Positions 41,980 to 55,272 of a stretch of DNA of 64,000 nucleotides are shown in pieces; position 1 is the first letter of the stretch; each line of letters opens with the position of its first letter. Below the pieces are notes generated by a model, which was not told the DNA's origin, did no database searches, and was given only the letters and a program-made list of their open reading frames with translations. The DNA is from Vagococcus intermedius. Lineage in GTDB: Bacteria > Bacillota > Bacilli > Lactobacillales > Vagococcaceae. Where the stretch lies: positions 372,001 through 436,000 of the forward strand of contig NZ_CP110232.1 of NCBI RefSeq assembly GCF_029144185.1, written 5' to 3'. Position numbers and translations under genes: made by a program.

Positions 41980-43589
41980 ATTTTTAGTACTCCTTTAGGA
42001 ATAGTGATTGTTACAATAAAGAAAGCGTCACTAATTGAAAAAGAAAGAGTTGCGTTTGATGGGTTAAAAGCAAGTTGTAAGCGATAACTAATACTATATA
42101 ATCCAAAACCGGATTGATCTTCTTCTTTAATATTTTGTTGATAATAGTTATTCATAGCCTTAACTTTTTCCTTTGTTGGGAGTTTGCCTGTATTCTTTAC
42201 ATGAATGAGCAGTGCGTCATCTGTTAAGGTACTATCAATAATAATTTTTTGACCTTTTTCAGCAAGAGGTCTGATACCATGATACAGGGCATTTTCAACA
42301 AGAGGTTGTAATAAAAAGTGTGGGACTAGTAGTTCTTTTGTTTCTTCTGCTAGGTGATACTGGACGTTTATGTGTTTTTCATAACGTGTTTCTTGAATTT
42401 TTAAATAGCTAGCAACATGTTGCTGTTCTTCTTGCAGGGTTGCCCAATCTGAACCATTATTCAAGCCTAGACGGAAGTAATCACTTAGAGCGGTGATAAT
42501 TTCAGAAACAGTTTCCGTCTCACCAGCATCTGCCAACCATTGAATCGTATCAAGAGTATTATAGAGAAAATGAGGTTTAACTTGTTCCTGAATGAGTCGT
42601 ATTTGTGCATAAGATTGCGATTTTTGTGAGTGTTCCAGACTATCTAACATATTATTAAATTGTTGGGTAAGCAAGCCAATCTCATCATTTTTATAAACAA
42701 TCGCTCGAGTTGAAGCCTCTCCTTGCTGAATTTTGTGGATGCTTTTACTTAAAGAGGTGATAGGAGCAACAAAGGCATTTAAAATAAATAATAGAAAAAT
42801 TAAAAAAACAGCAAAAACGAGACAGCCTACAATAATAAGTAATTTTTGTAAATGTCGCCCATTTTGTAGTAGTTCTTTTTTTTCAACCGTATAGTTAAGT
42901 TGCCAATTAGGAAGCAAGGGTATCTCTTTAACAAAACTTACTATCTCTGTTTTAGCAAGCTTATCTACAGAAGTAATGGGTTTGTTTTTTGTTTTTTCAG
43001 CACTAAGTAATTCACCAACCCCATCATAAATAGTCAATTCATCTGTCAAATTTTCGATTTGAGCTGTAGAGACCGACGCTGCAATGTAATTGATTTGTTG
43101 ACTAGTAGGACGAGGCAAAGGGTAGAGGATAATCACAATTCGGTGTTTAGATTCTTTAGAGTCAAGGACATTACTAACGGTATAGGGAGCGTCTGACTGA
43201 ATCAATTTTTTATAATACAAACGATCGCGAATTGTGAAATCTGGCGCAATCCATGATTTAGAAACACCATTTGTGCTTACTAGCCGAATCGAATCATAGA
43301 TATTCGGTTGACGTTTTTCTAAATCTCGGGTCTCTAAAAAGAAATCATCTGTTGCCAAATCTAGTCTACTGGCAGTACTTGCAAGTAAACTAAGTTCACT
43401 CAAACGTTCTGACATCCAAGAATTTATCTCATTGCTTTTACTATTAACTAATTGTTCGGTTGCTGCTTTGTTTAGTGGTAAGGTTGTTTGTGTCATTTCA
43501 CGTTGAATAGTGATAGTTAAACATAAATATAAAATGAAAAAAAAGAGGCTGCTACTAATAAGAATTTTTTGTTTAAGGGTTTTCATCAT
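41976..43589 (-). CDS. Sensor histidine kinase with dCACHE domain (YesM/LytS class)
   Basis: A 537-residue membrane kinase. A first membrane helix (about 9-29), an extracellular dCACHE sensor (about 35-245, with SWIAPDFTIRDRLYYKKLIQ), and a second helix (about 248-272) lead to HAMP (NDEIGLLTQQFNNMLDSLEH), a His_kinase domain with the phosphohistidine in EQVKPHFLYNTLDTIQWL, and HATPase_c (VENALYHGIRP N-box; GFGLYSISYRL G-box). The frame opens at 43667, but ATG at 43589 has CGGAG seven bases upstream and gives a normal N-terminus. The dCACHE fold commonly binds small organic ligands outside the cell. Divergent from the reductase gene. Confidence 0.92.
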   Translation of the reverse strand: MMKTLKQKILISSSLFFFILYLCLTITIQREMTQTTLPLNKAATEQLVNSKSNEINSWMSERLSELSLLASTASRLDLATDDFFLETRDLEKRQPNIYDSIRLVSTNGVSKSWIAPDFTIRDRLYYKKLIQSDAPYTVSNVLDSKESKHRIVIILYPLPRPTSQQINYIAASVSTAQIENLTDELTIYDGVGELLSAEKTKNKPITSVDKLAKTEIVSFVKEIPLLPNWQLNYTVEKKELLQNGRHLQKLLIIVGCLVFAVFLIFLLFILNAFVAPITSLSKSIHKIQQGEASTRAIVYKNDEIGLLTQQFNNMLDSLEHSQKSQSYAQIRLIQEQVKPHFLYNTLDTIQWLADAGETETVSEIITALSDYFRLGLNNGSDWATLQEEQQHVASYLKIQETRYEKHINVQYHLAEETKELLVPHFLLQPLVENALYHGIRPLAEKGQKIIIDSTLTDDALLIHVKNTGKLPTKEKVKAMNNYYQQNIKEEDQSGFGLYSISYRLQLAFNPSNATLSFSISDAFFIVTITIPKGVLKI

Positions 43590-43680
43590 GGTTAGCTCCG
43601 ATAGTGAATTTTTGAACAAAGTAGACTGATTTAGATAAAAAATAACTGATTTGGATAAATACAACAAGCAGGATATTTCT

Positions 43681-43686
43681 TATACT
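43681..43686 (+). promoter_or_regulatory. Candidate -10 box of the urdA-like gene
   Basis: TATACT, 48 bases before the start codon. No convincing -35, as is common for activator-dependent promoters. Confidence 0.4.
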
Positions 43687-43696
43687 AAAGTTGTTC

Positions 43697-45491
<1,795 letters not shown>

Positions 45492-45518
45492 CCTTTAATT
45501 AAATAATAATTTCATTAG

Positions 45519-45559
45519 CGTTTAGTAGGCATGATCGATATGCTTACTAAACGTTTTTT
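45519..45559 (+). terminator. Terminator of the urdA-like gene
   Basis: CGTTTAGTAGGCAT and ATGCTTACTAAACG pair with one G-T, followed by six T residues. Confidence 0.88.
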
Positions 45560-45682
45560 AGGTTGAGTGGCTATAAAGTAGTGTAGTTTGATCTAGAATA
45601 AAAATAAGTCTTAGTCATTATTAGGTTATGATAGATAAATTTGTGCTATATTAAATTGAGAGCGGTTAATATTAATGAGTAG

Positions 45683-46450
45683 GTGAATAAGATGAGTTTT
45701 TTCCAGAATAAAAATTTGATTAATCATTTATCCGAAGCAGAGTCAGCTATCTACAGTTACATTGTTAATAATAGTGAAAAAGTTCAGTATATGAGAGTCC
45801 GTGATTTGGCAATGGAAACCCATACCTCGGCAACAACTGTTTTTCGCTTTATTAAAAAATTAGGATATGAATCATTTCCAGAATTTAAATTATCGTTTAA
45901 AAAAGAATGTCATAAATGGCAAGAAGACAAAAATAGTAGTCTACTTGAGCAACACTTTGATATATTGAATCCTAAAAATTTTAATCAAGATCTTGAATAC
46001 TTAATCAACCAAATGGTAAATCAGATGGGTGAGGCAGAGACTATCATCTTTTGTGGGATGGGGGCGTCAGGTTCAGTAGCCAAATATGCTTCTAGAAAAT
46101 TAGCAAATATTGGTTACAATTCATTTAGTATTGATGACCCAACTTACCCAATCAGGAGTCGTTTTTCAAAGACTGGGCATAATTTATTAATTGTGATTAG
46201 TTCATCGGGAGAAACGACAGAATTAGCGGAGTTGGTCGTTGAAAATACAGGGGACAGCAATATCTATACAATCTGTATTACTGGCAATCGTTATGGAAAA
46301 ATAGCCAAGTTATCAGACTATATCATTGACTATGAAATTTCGACTGAACGGAGCCATCGTTATTATGATTTATCAAGTCAAATACCGGCAATGTTTATTG
46401 TCGAGTTAGCGATTGATAGTTTGAGACAAAAATCCAAGTCAGGAACGTAG
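45683..46450 (+). CDS. RpiR-family regulator (HTH + SIS)
   Basis: A 255-residue regulator with an N-terminal HTH_6 domain (RVRDLAMETHTSATTVFRFI near residue 38) and a C-terminal SIS sugar-phosphate isomerase-like domain (about 105-240; IFCGMGASGSVAKYA and LLIVISSSGETTELAELV). RpiR regulators sense phosphosugars. The ORF opens with ATG... at 45683; ATG at 45692 (GATGAGTTTTTTC) is an alternative, and GTAGGTG gives only weak support to either. It precedes the beta-glucoside operon in the same direction, so it is its likely regulator. Confidence 0.9.
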   Translation: MNKMSFFQNKNLINHLSEAESAIYSYIVNNSEKVQYMRVRDLAMETHTSATTVFRFIKKLGYESFPEFKLSFKKECHKWQEDKNSSLLEQHFDILNPKNFNQDLEYLINQMVNQMGEAETIIFCGMGASGSVAKYASRKLANIGYNSFSIDDPTYPIRSRFSKTGHNLLIVISSSGETTELAELVVENTGDSNIYTICITGNRYGKIAKLSDYIIDYEISTERSHRYYDLSSQIPAMFIVELAIDSLRQKSKSGT

Positions 46451-46474
46451 TGTTCCATGCTTGGATTTTTTTTT
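46430..46474 (+). terminator. Terminator overlapping the end of the RpiR gene
   Basis: AATCCAAG...CTTGGATT with an inner GGAAC/GTTCC stem, then a long T run. The stop codon lies in the loop, so the stem's left arm is coding. Confidence 0.85.
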
Positions 46475-46572
46475 ATTTCGGTCAAAAAAGATTCTAAAAC
46501 AATGAAACCCCTTTCTATTATTGAGAAGAAATTTATAATAAAAGTATCAAAAAGAAAAGAGGGATTGATTGT

Positions 46573-49333
<2,761 letters not shown>

Positions 49334-49377
49334 TAGGTAAACTCAAATGAGTTAAAGATAGGAAGGAGCTGGAAGGC

Positions 49378-50307
49378 ATGTATATTGGTATTGATATAGG
49401 TGGGACAACAATTAAGTATGGATTAGTTGCGGATACTGGATTGGTTTCTAATAAACATAAAATAGCAACACCCACTAAGAAAATTGATCTATATACGGTA
49501 CTTAAAGGGATTGTGTCGGAGTTAAGTCAACAAGGAGTGGTTAAAGGCGTAGGAGTTAGTGCGCCTGGTATCATTCAAAAAGATGGATTTATGACAACTG
49601 GTGGGGCAATAACTTATTTGTATGGTGTCAATTTAAAAGAAGAATTGGAACATCTTTTAAACTTACCAGTGAGGGTTGAAAATGATGCCAATGCAGCGGC
49701 AATAGCTGAAAAATGGATTGGTAATGCTCAAGATGCGAGCAACTATCTATGTTTGGTATTAGGAACAGGCGTCGGCGGTGGAATTATCATTAATGATCAA
49801 GTCTACCGCGGAGGACACGGAATGGCAGGAGAATTTGGCTACATGCTAACACAGACGTTAGACTGGGAAAGAGAGATTGAGGATTTTTCTTTAAATCGCA
49901 CAGCATCTGTTATTACCGGCTTATGCCAACGTTATAATAAGGAGATATTAAGTAACGGTCAAGCAAATTTAGCAGGAGATGACGCGAGTTATATTATTTC
50001 GCTAGCTTTAAGTGGTGATACTATTGCTAATAAAGTCTTAAATGACTACACAGAAGCTGTTTCAGTTGGTCTGTTAAATTTGATAGGGGCATTTGATCCA
50101 GAAATTATTTTAATTGGTGGTGGCATCAGTGCCAATACTGATTTTTTTGAAAAATTAGTCCAAACGTTTGATCAGTTACTAAGGGCACATGATAGTTTGA
50201 ACTACCTAAAAAATAAAACAGTAGGACAACTAAAACCAACTAAATTAAGAAATGATGCAGGCTTGATTGGTGCTGTTTATCAATTGCATCTTGACCTACT
50301 GAAGTAA
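49378..50307 (+). CDS. ROK-family sugar kinase lacking the zinc motif
   Basis: A 309-residue ROK protein. ATP-binding DIGGTTIKYGLV at the N-terminus; NDANAAAIAEKW (catalytic Asp); GTGVGGGIIINDQVYRGGHG, then AGEFGYM. The Cys-rich zinc motif (CxCGxxGCxE) typical of glucokinase ROK proteins is absent; the sequence runs to TLDWEREIEDFSLNRTAS instead. Substrate may be glucose released by the neighbouring GH1 enzyme or a beta-glucoside. ATG at 49378 follows GGAAGGAG. Last gene of the operon, terminator follows. Confidence 0.88.
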   Translation: MYIGIDIGGTTIKYGLVADTGLVSNKHKIATPTKKIDLYTVLKGIVSELSQQGVVKGVGVSAPGIIQKDGFMTTGGAITYLYGVNLKEELEHLLNLPVRVENDANAAAIAEKWIGNAQDASNYLCLVLGTGVGGGIIINDQVYRGGHGMAGEFGYMLTQTLDWEREIEDFSLNRTASVITGLCQRYNKEILSNGQANLAGDDASYIISLALSGDTIANKVLNDYTEAVSVGLLNLIGAFDPEIILIGGGISANTDFFEKLVQTFDQLLRAHDSLNYLKNKTVGQLKPTKLRNDAGLIGAVYQLHLDLLK

Positions 50308-50312
50308 GTTAG

Positions 50313-50351
50313 AAAAAATGCTCACTATTGATTAAATAGTGAGCATTTTTT
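50313..50351. terminator. Bidirectional terminator
   Basis: AAAAAATGCTCACTAT and ATAGTGAGCATTTTTT, a 16-bp stem with a seven-base loop between convergent genes. Confidence 0.9.
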
Positions 50352-51243
50352 AATTAGTTAGTTCGACCTTATTTAACCAGTCTTTTAAAACAACAAGGTA
50401 TTTAGCATGCTCATCTACAAATGGCATGTGACGGCTTGTTGCAAATAATTCCCACTGACTATTAGGAATTCGATCGTTCATTGTTTTAGCAATGAGAGGT
50501 GTTGATAAATCATCGGTTCCACTGGTGATAAGTGTAGGTACTGTGATTGTATGGAGTTTATCACGGTAATCCCAACCTGCTAAGGTGCCATTTGGGTAAA
50601 ATTCATTTGGTCCCCAAGCTGTAATGTATGATTCAGTTCCAGCAACTTTTTTACGACGTAAAGGTTCTGGTGAGTCAGGGCTAGGAACATCTGCCGCATG
50701 GCGTTTCATAAATTCATCGTTAGCCTCTAAGTAAGCTAGTTTTGTAAAGTCATCGCTTGCCTCAGCTTCAGCAATAGCTTTTTGATGGGGTGGACTCATT
50801 AATTTTATCATACGGTGTTGTTCTTGTGCCCACAGCTCAGCTGAAGGTAAGGTACTGGAAAGAATGACGCTTAGAATGCCAGTTGGCTTATGATCGCAAA
50901 GGTATTCAATTGCTAACATACCTCCCCATGATTGACCTAAAATATGACACTCGGTAATATTTAAAAAATCACGTAGTGCCATTAATTCATTTAACCATGT
51001 TTTAGCGTGCCATAAATCCGGACGAGAATCTGTTGCAGATTTTCCACAGCCTAATTGGTCATACATAATAATTTGGCGGTCATCTTCCAAGGCAAGTTGA
51101 TCGAACAACTCAAAATAGTTATGAGTTGAACCAGGTCCACCGTGAAGTAAAATTAACGGTTTTTTAGTTGGATTAGGAGACCCGACAATTCGGTAATAAG
51201 TTTGATAATTTAGATAAGGCATATAGCCTTCTTCGATAGTCAA
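50350..51243 (-). CDS. Proline iminopeptidase-type alpha/beta hydrolase
   Basis: A 297-residue alpha/beta hydrolase releasing N-terminal proline or similar residues from peptides. Oxyanion region LLHGGPGSTHNYFELF; nucleophile in GQSWGGMLAIEYL; Asp in TSGTDDLSTPL; His in SRHMPFVDEH. The start is TTG at 51243 just after GAGGAGGG. ATG at codon 8 is a weaker alternative. No signal peptide, so cytosolic. Monocistronic. Confidence 0.9.
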   Translation of the reverse strand: MTIEEGYMPYLNYQTYYRIVGSPNPTKKPLILLHGGPGSTHNYFELFDQLALEDDRQIIMYDQLGCGKSATDSRPDLWHAKTWLNELMALRDFLNITECHILGQSWGGMLAIEYLCDHKPTGILSVILSSTLPSAELWAQEQHRMIKLMSPPHQKAIAEAEASDDFTKLAYLEANDEFMKRHAADVPSPDSPEPLRRKKVAGTESYITAWGPNEFYPNGTLAGWDYRDKLHTITVPTLITSGTDDLSTPLIAKTMNDRIPNSQWELFATSRHMPFVDEHAKYLVVLKDWLNKVELTN

Positions 51244-51353
51244 AAAATCCCTCCTCTTTTTTTGGGGTTCGATACTATGATACCATAAAAATATGCCCTA
51301 TTGATGGATAATTATTAGCTTTTTTATTTTATCAGAAAGTTGCTACAAAAGGC

Positions 51354-51381
51354 TTGCTAAAAGGGATTTTTAGTTTATAAT
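51354..51381 (+). promoter_or_regulatory. Predicted promoter of DUF1846 gene
   Basis: TTGCTA, 16-base spacer, perfect TATAAT, 35 bases before the start codon. Confidence 0.55.
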
Positions 51382-51416
51382 AAATTCTTGATTGAAAAAA
51401 AAACGGAGGTAGCGAC

Positions 51417-52928
51417 ATGAAAAAATTAGGCTTTGATCCAGAGAAATATATTGAGGAACAATCAAAATATATTCTTGAACGAGTTAACCATTACGATAAA
51501 TTGTATTTGGAGTTTGGGGGTAAACTAATTGGCGATAAACACGCTAAACGAGTTTTACCAGGTTTTGATGAAGATGCCAAAATCAAGTTGCTCCACCATT
51601 TAAAAGACCAAACAGAAATTATCATCTGTATGTATGCTGGAGATATTGAACGAAATAAAATTCGTGGAGATTATGGTATTACATATGACATGGATATATT
51701 ACGCTTAATTGATGATTTGAAAGAGTATGAATTGGCAGTTAATAGTGTGGTTATTACACGTTACAGCGGTCAACCAGCTACAAAATTATTTATTAATAAA
51801 TTAGAACGCCGTGGTATTAAGGTGTATAAACATTCATCAATTGAAGAGTATCCTTCAAATGTTGATAAAATCGTGAGTGATGAAGGTTTTGGTAAAAATG
51901 ACTATGTTGAAACAACTAAACCAATCGTGGTCGTAACAGCACCAGGAGCGGGAAGCGGTAAATTAGCGACTTGTTTAAATCAACTATATCACGAAAGTCG
52001 ATTAGGACGTAAAGCAGATTATTCTAAATTTGAAACCTTTCCAGTTTGGAATTTGCCACTAAAACATCCGGTTAATGTCGCGTATGAAGCGGCTACTGTT
52101 GATTTAAAAGACATTAATATGATTGATTCTTTCCATTATGAAAAATATAACGAGGTCGTGGTAAATTATAATCGTGATTTAGAGACATTTCCAGTTATCA
52201 AACGTATTATTGAGAAGATAACGGGTAAAGAATCTGTCTTCCAGTCACCCACTGATATGGGTGTCAATCGTGTTGGGTTTGGAATTACAGATGATGAAGT
52301 GGTTCAAGAAGCTTCTAAACAAGAAATTATTCGTCGTTATTTTGCCACAGCCAACGATTTTAAAAAAGGGATTGTTGATGAAGAAGTATTACAACGTAGT
52401 AAATTAATTATGGAAGAAATGCTCTTGAGACAGGCAGATCGTTCGCCAGTTATGCCCGCACGTGAGTATGCTGATAAATTAAAAATGGCTACCTCTCTGG
52501 ATGATACACCGGTGGCTGTCATTGCGTTGGAATTACCTGATGGTCAAATTATTACAGGGCGTTCAAGTAAATTAATGGATTCATGTTCTGCTGCATTATT
52601 GAATTCATTGAAAACATTGGCAAATATTACAGATGATATTTTATTATTATCCCCTGTGATTCTTGAAACGATTCAAGGATTAAAAACCAATGATTTGAAT
52701 AGTAAAATTACAGCTTTGAATGCCAATGAGGTTTTGATTGCTTTAGCGATTAGTGCAGTTACTAATCCAACCGCTCAAGCAGCTTACGATAAATTGAATG
52801 AATTAGTTGGTTGCCAAGCCCATTCAACTGTGATGTTGAATAAAGATGATGGTCAAATTTTACGTGATTTAGGGATTGATGTGACATGTGATCCAGTGTA
52901 TCCTTCAGAAAATTTATATTACGTTTAA
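51417..52928 (+). CDS. DUF1846 / UPF0371 family protein
   Basis: A 503-residue cytosolic protein matching the UPF0371 family in length and in stretches such as [40 protein letters not shown] and [20 protein letters not shown]. The last has a phosphate-binding-loop look (GAGSGK), suggesting nucleotide binding. The biochemical role of the family is not established to my knowledge. ATG at 51417 follows CGGAGGTAG. Single-gene unit with promoter and terminator. Confidence 0.9.
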   Translation: MKKLGFDPEKYIEEQSKYILERVNHYDKLYLEFGGKLIGDKHAKRVLPGFDEDAKIKLLHHLKDQTEIIICMYAGDIERNKIRGDYGITYDMDILRLIDDLKEYELAVNSVVITRYSGQPATKLFINKLERRGIKVYKHSSIEEYPSNVDKIVSDEGFGKNDYVETTKPIVVVTAPGAGSGKLATCLNQLYHESRLGRKADYSKFETFPVWNLPLKHPVNVAYEAATVDLKDINMIDSFHYEKYNEVVVNYNRDLETFPVIKRIIEKITGKESVFQSPTDMGVNRVGFGITDDEVVQEASKQEIIRRYFATANDFKKGIVDEEVLQRSKLIMEEMLLRQADRSPVMPAREYADKLKMATSLDDTPVAVIALELPDGQIITGRSSKLMDSCSAALLNSLKTLANITDDILLLSPVILETIQGLKTNDLNSKITALNANEVLIALAISAVTNPTAQAAYDKLNELVGCQAHSTVMLNKDDGQILRDLGIDVTCDPVYPSENLYYV

Positions 52929-52951
52929 CAATGTATCCCCTATGATAGTGT

Positions 52952-52984
52952 AAAATGGTTCTCAATTTGAGAACCATTTTTTTT
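52952..52984 (+). terminator. Terminator of DUF1846 gene
   Basis: AAAATGGTTCTC and GAGAACCATTTT with a five-base loop, then T residues. Confidence 0.9.
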
Positions 52985-53048
52985 GTTATAAGCTTTACTT
53001 GTTATTTAAAGTTTGTTTTAATAGATAGATTAGAAGGAGGATTAGAAT

Positions 53049-54764
53049 ATGTTAAAACGATTTTTTAGTTATTATAAACCGTATAAAAAATTATTTATAC
53101 TTGATTTTGGCTGTGCTATCGTAGCAGCTTTATTAGAATTAGCCTTTCCTTTAGTAGTCAATGATGTTATTGATAAGATTATGCCACAGAAAAACTGGGG
53201 CTTGATTATGACCGCGTGCTTAGCTTTATTGGGTTTTTATATCATTAACACAATTTTGCAATATATTGTAGTAAATTTTGGTCATCGTTTAGGAGTCAAC
53301 ATTGAAACAGATATGCGTCGAGAATTGTATGCACATTTACAAAAACAACCCTTTGAGTATTATGACAATCAAAAAACAGGGAAATTAATGAGTCGTTTAA
53401 CGACTGATTTATTTGAAATTTCTGAAGTAGCCCATCATGGTCCCGAAGATGTATTTATTACTATTATGACACTAATAGGCTCTTTTTTAATTATGTTACA
53501 AATCCATGTTAAGTTGGCTGTCGCTACTTCCATCTTAATTCCATTTATTACGATTGCTTTAGTGGTTTTTAATAAAAAAATGACCAAAGTTAATACTGAA
53601 ATCTATCAAAATTTAGGTGAGTTTAATGCAGGGATTGAGGCTTCTGTTAGTGGCATTCGTGTTGTTCAGGCGTTTGCTAATGAAGCTTTTGAAAGAACAC
53701 GTTTTGAAAAACTTAATCAAAACTATCGTCAATCCAAAATTAAATTCTATTCAGTAATGGGCGTCAGCTCAGCTTATAATTATTTATTAATTCGTTTAAT
53801 CAGTTTATTTGCTTTGATTTTTGGGGCATTTTATACAATTCGTGGCGAAATTAGTTATGGTCAGTTTGTTGGATTTATCTTATTATCTAATGTGTTTATT
53901 CGTCCCATCGAAAAAGTTAACAATATGATTGAGAGTTATCCTAAAGGGATTGCAGGTTTCAAACGCTTTATTGAAGAGATTGATCGTCCCTCAACCATTG
54001 TCGATGCAAAAGGGGCAGTCGAGCTTAGAGAAGTTGAAGGAACTATTAAATATGAGAACGTTTCTTTTAAGTATAGTGATGGAACAGAAGTTCTTAACGA
54101 AATATCTTTACAGGTAAGCCCAGGAGAAACAGTTGCTTTTGTTGGCCCTAGTGGAGCAGGTAAAACGACATTATGTAATTTATTACCACGATTTTACGAT
54201 GTAACTGGTGGGAAAGTAACGATTGATAATCAAGATATTCGTGACGTGTCTTTAGATTCGTTACGTAGTCAAATAGGTATTGTGCAACAAGACGTCTTTT
54301 TATTTCCAGGTAGTTTAAGAGAGAACGTTGCTTATGGTAAGTTGGAAGCCACAGAAGAAGAAATTTTAAAAGCAGTCGAGTTAGCTCATTTAAACTTAGT
54401 TGTTGATGGCTTACCAGAGGGACTAGATACCATCGTGGGTGAACGTGGTGTCAAATTATCTGGTGGACAAAAACAACGAGTTGCCATTGCTAGAATGTTC
54501 TTGAAAAATCCGAAGATTTTGATTTTAGATGAGGCAACATCGGCTCTGGATACTGAGACAGAACAAGTGATTCAAGAATCGTTATTATCGCTATCAGAAG
54601 GTAGAACCACCTTGATTATTGCGCATCGTTTAGCAACTATCCAACAAGCTACACATATTGTAGTTGTGGATGAAGGTGGAATTGTTGAAGAAGGTAATCA
54701 TGAGACTTTATTGGCTAAAGGCCAATCTTATAAAAAGTTATATGATGCTCAGTTTAGAGATTAA
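53049..54764 (+). CDS. ABC exporter, fused membrane and ATPase domains (Sav1866/YfiB type)
   Basis: A 571-residue half-exporter: six membrane helices (1-310) then the ATPase with Walker A GPSGAGKTT (near residue 370), Q-loop VQQDVFLF, signature LSGGQKQRVAIARM, Walker B ILILDEATSALD and H-loop IAHRLAT. All catalytic motifs are canonical, so it can work as a homodimer; no partner is adjacent. Substrates may be drugs or lipids. ATG at 53049 follows AGAAGGAGG. Monocistronic. Confidence 0.93.
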   Translation: MLKRFFSYYKPYKKLFILDFGCAIVAALLELAFPLVVNDVIDKIMPQKNWGLIMTACLALLGFYIINTILQYIVVNFGHRLGVNIETDMRRELYAHLQKQPFEYYDNQKTGKLMSRLTTDLFEISEVAHHGPEDVFITIMTLIGSFLIMLQIHVKLAVATSILIPFITIALVVFNKKMTKVNTEIYQNLGEFNAGIEASVSGIRVVQAFANEAFERTRFEKLNQNYRQSKIKFYSVMGVSSAYNYLLIRLISLFALIFGAFYTIRGEISYGQFVGFILLSNVFIRPIEKVNNMIESYPKGIAGFKRFIEEIDRPSTIVDAKGAVELREVEGTIKYENVSFKYSDGTEVLNEISLQVSPGETVAFVGPSGAGKTTLCNLLPRFYDVTGGKVTIDNQDIRDVSLDSLRSQIGIVQQDVFLFPGSLRENVAYGKLEATEEEILKAVELAHLNLVVDGLPEGLDTIVGERGVKLSGGQKQRVAIARMFLKNPKILILDEATSALDTETEQVIQESLLSLSEGRTTLIIAHRLATIQQATHIVVVDEGGIVEEGNHETLLAKGQSYKKLYDAQFRD

Positions 54765-54796
54765 AAACAGCGAAGGATACTCTTCGCTGTTTTTTT
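54764..54796 (+). terminator. Terminator of ABC exporter gene
   Basis: AAAACAGCGAAG and CTTCGCTGTTTT, then T residues, overlapping the stop codon. Confidence 0.9.
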
Positions 54797-55272
54797 ATAA
54801 GCTTAGAATGTTATTGTAGACGCTAGATAAAAAGCTTTAAATAGCAAGTTTAGTTTGAGAGATTGGACAATATTAAAGATATTTTAGAGGATCTATGTTA
54901 AAATAAAAATTAAGATTATTCATAAGAACTGTAGAGACCAAAGTCAATTTGACGCGGTGTGACAGAGTCTGTCAGTTGGCGAAACTTTTCCAACTGTCTA
55001 GGCTCCTTTAAACGTACCCTATCTACTTTGAGAGATAGTTAAAGAAACATAAGAAATTGAAAATAAGTTAGACAAGCTAGGTGTGCTAACAGCCGAATCT
55101 GTTTAGTTAAGGTAGCCCTTTGGTATCTTTCAACTAAGTGAGAATTGGTGATTTTCATTTTTTATGCCCATAAATCACGTCAGATTAGCGAGCTAATAAA
55201 ATTAGCACTAGTCAACAAACTATTAATGACACAGACGAGATAATCATTAGAAAATAAACGAGGTGAAGGAAT
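54797..55272. other. Gene-free region upstream of RNase J2 gene
   Basis: About 475 bases with no open frame worth calling. Composition between 54930 and 55130 is less AT-rich than other gaps here and is rich in short stems, so a structured RNA is likely (separate entry). The RNase J2 ribosome site (GAGGTGAAGG) lies just before 55273. Confidence 0.6.
54911..55163 (+). ncRNA. Candidate structured RNA of about 250 nt
   Basis: An extended -10, TGTTAAAAT (54896-54904), precedes a segment with several hairpins: CAGTTGG/CCAACTG, CTATCT/AGATAG, TTAGTT/AACTAA. The final weak stem GTGAGAAT/ATTTTCAT is followed by TTTTTT (55158-55163), the form of an intrinsic terminator. Length and position between two genes would suit 6S RNA or another housekeeping RNA, but I recognise no conserved motif: no RNase P, tmRNA, SRP or T-box core is seen. 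It could also be the RNase J2 mRNA leader. Confidence 0.35.

Noticed and set aside
43590-43667. Upstream in-frame start adding 26 residues to the sensor kinase
   Set aside because: It has no ribosome site and adds residues ahead of a normal first membrane helix, whereas 43589 has a good site.
46490-46530. ATGAAACCCCTTTCTA as a cre site before the beta-glucoside operon
   Set aside because: The central CG is absent and a second core position mismatches.
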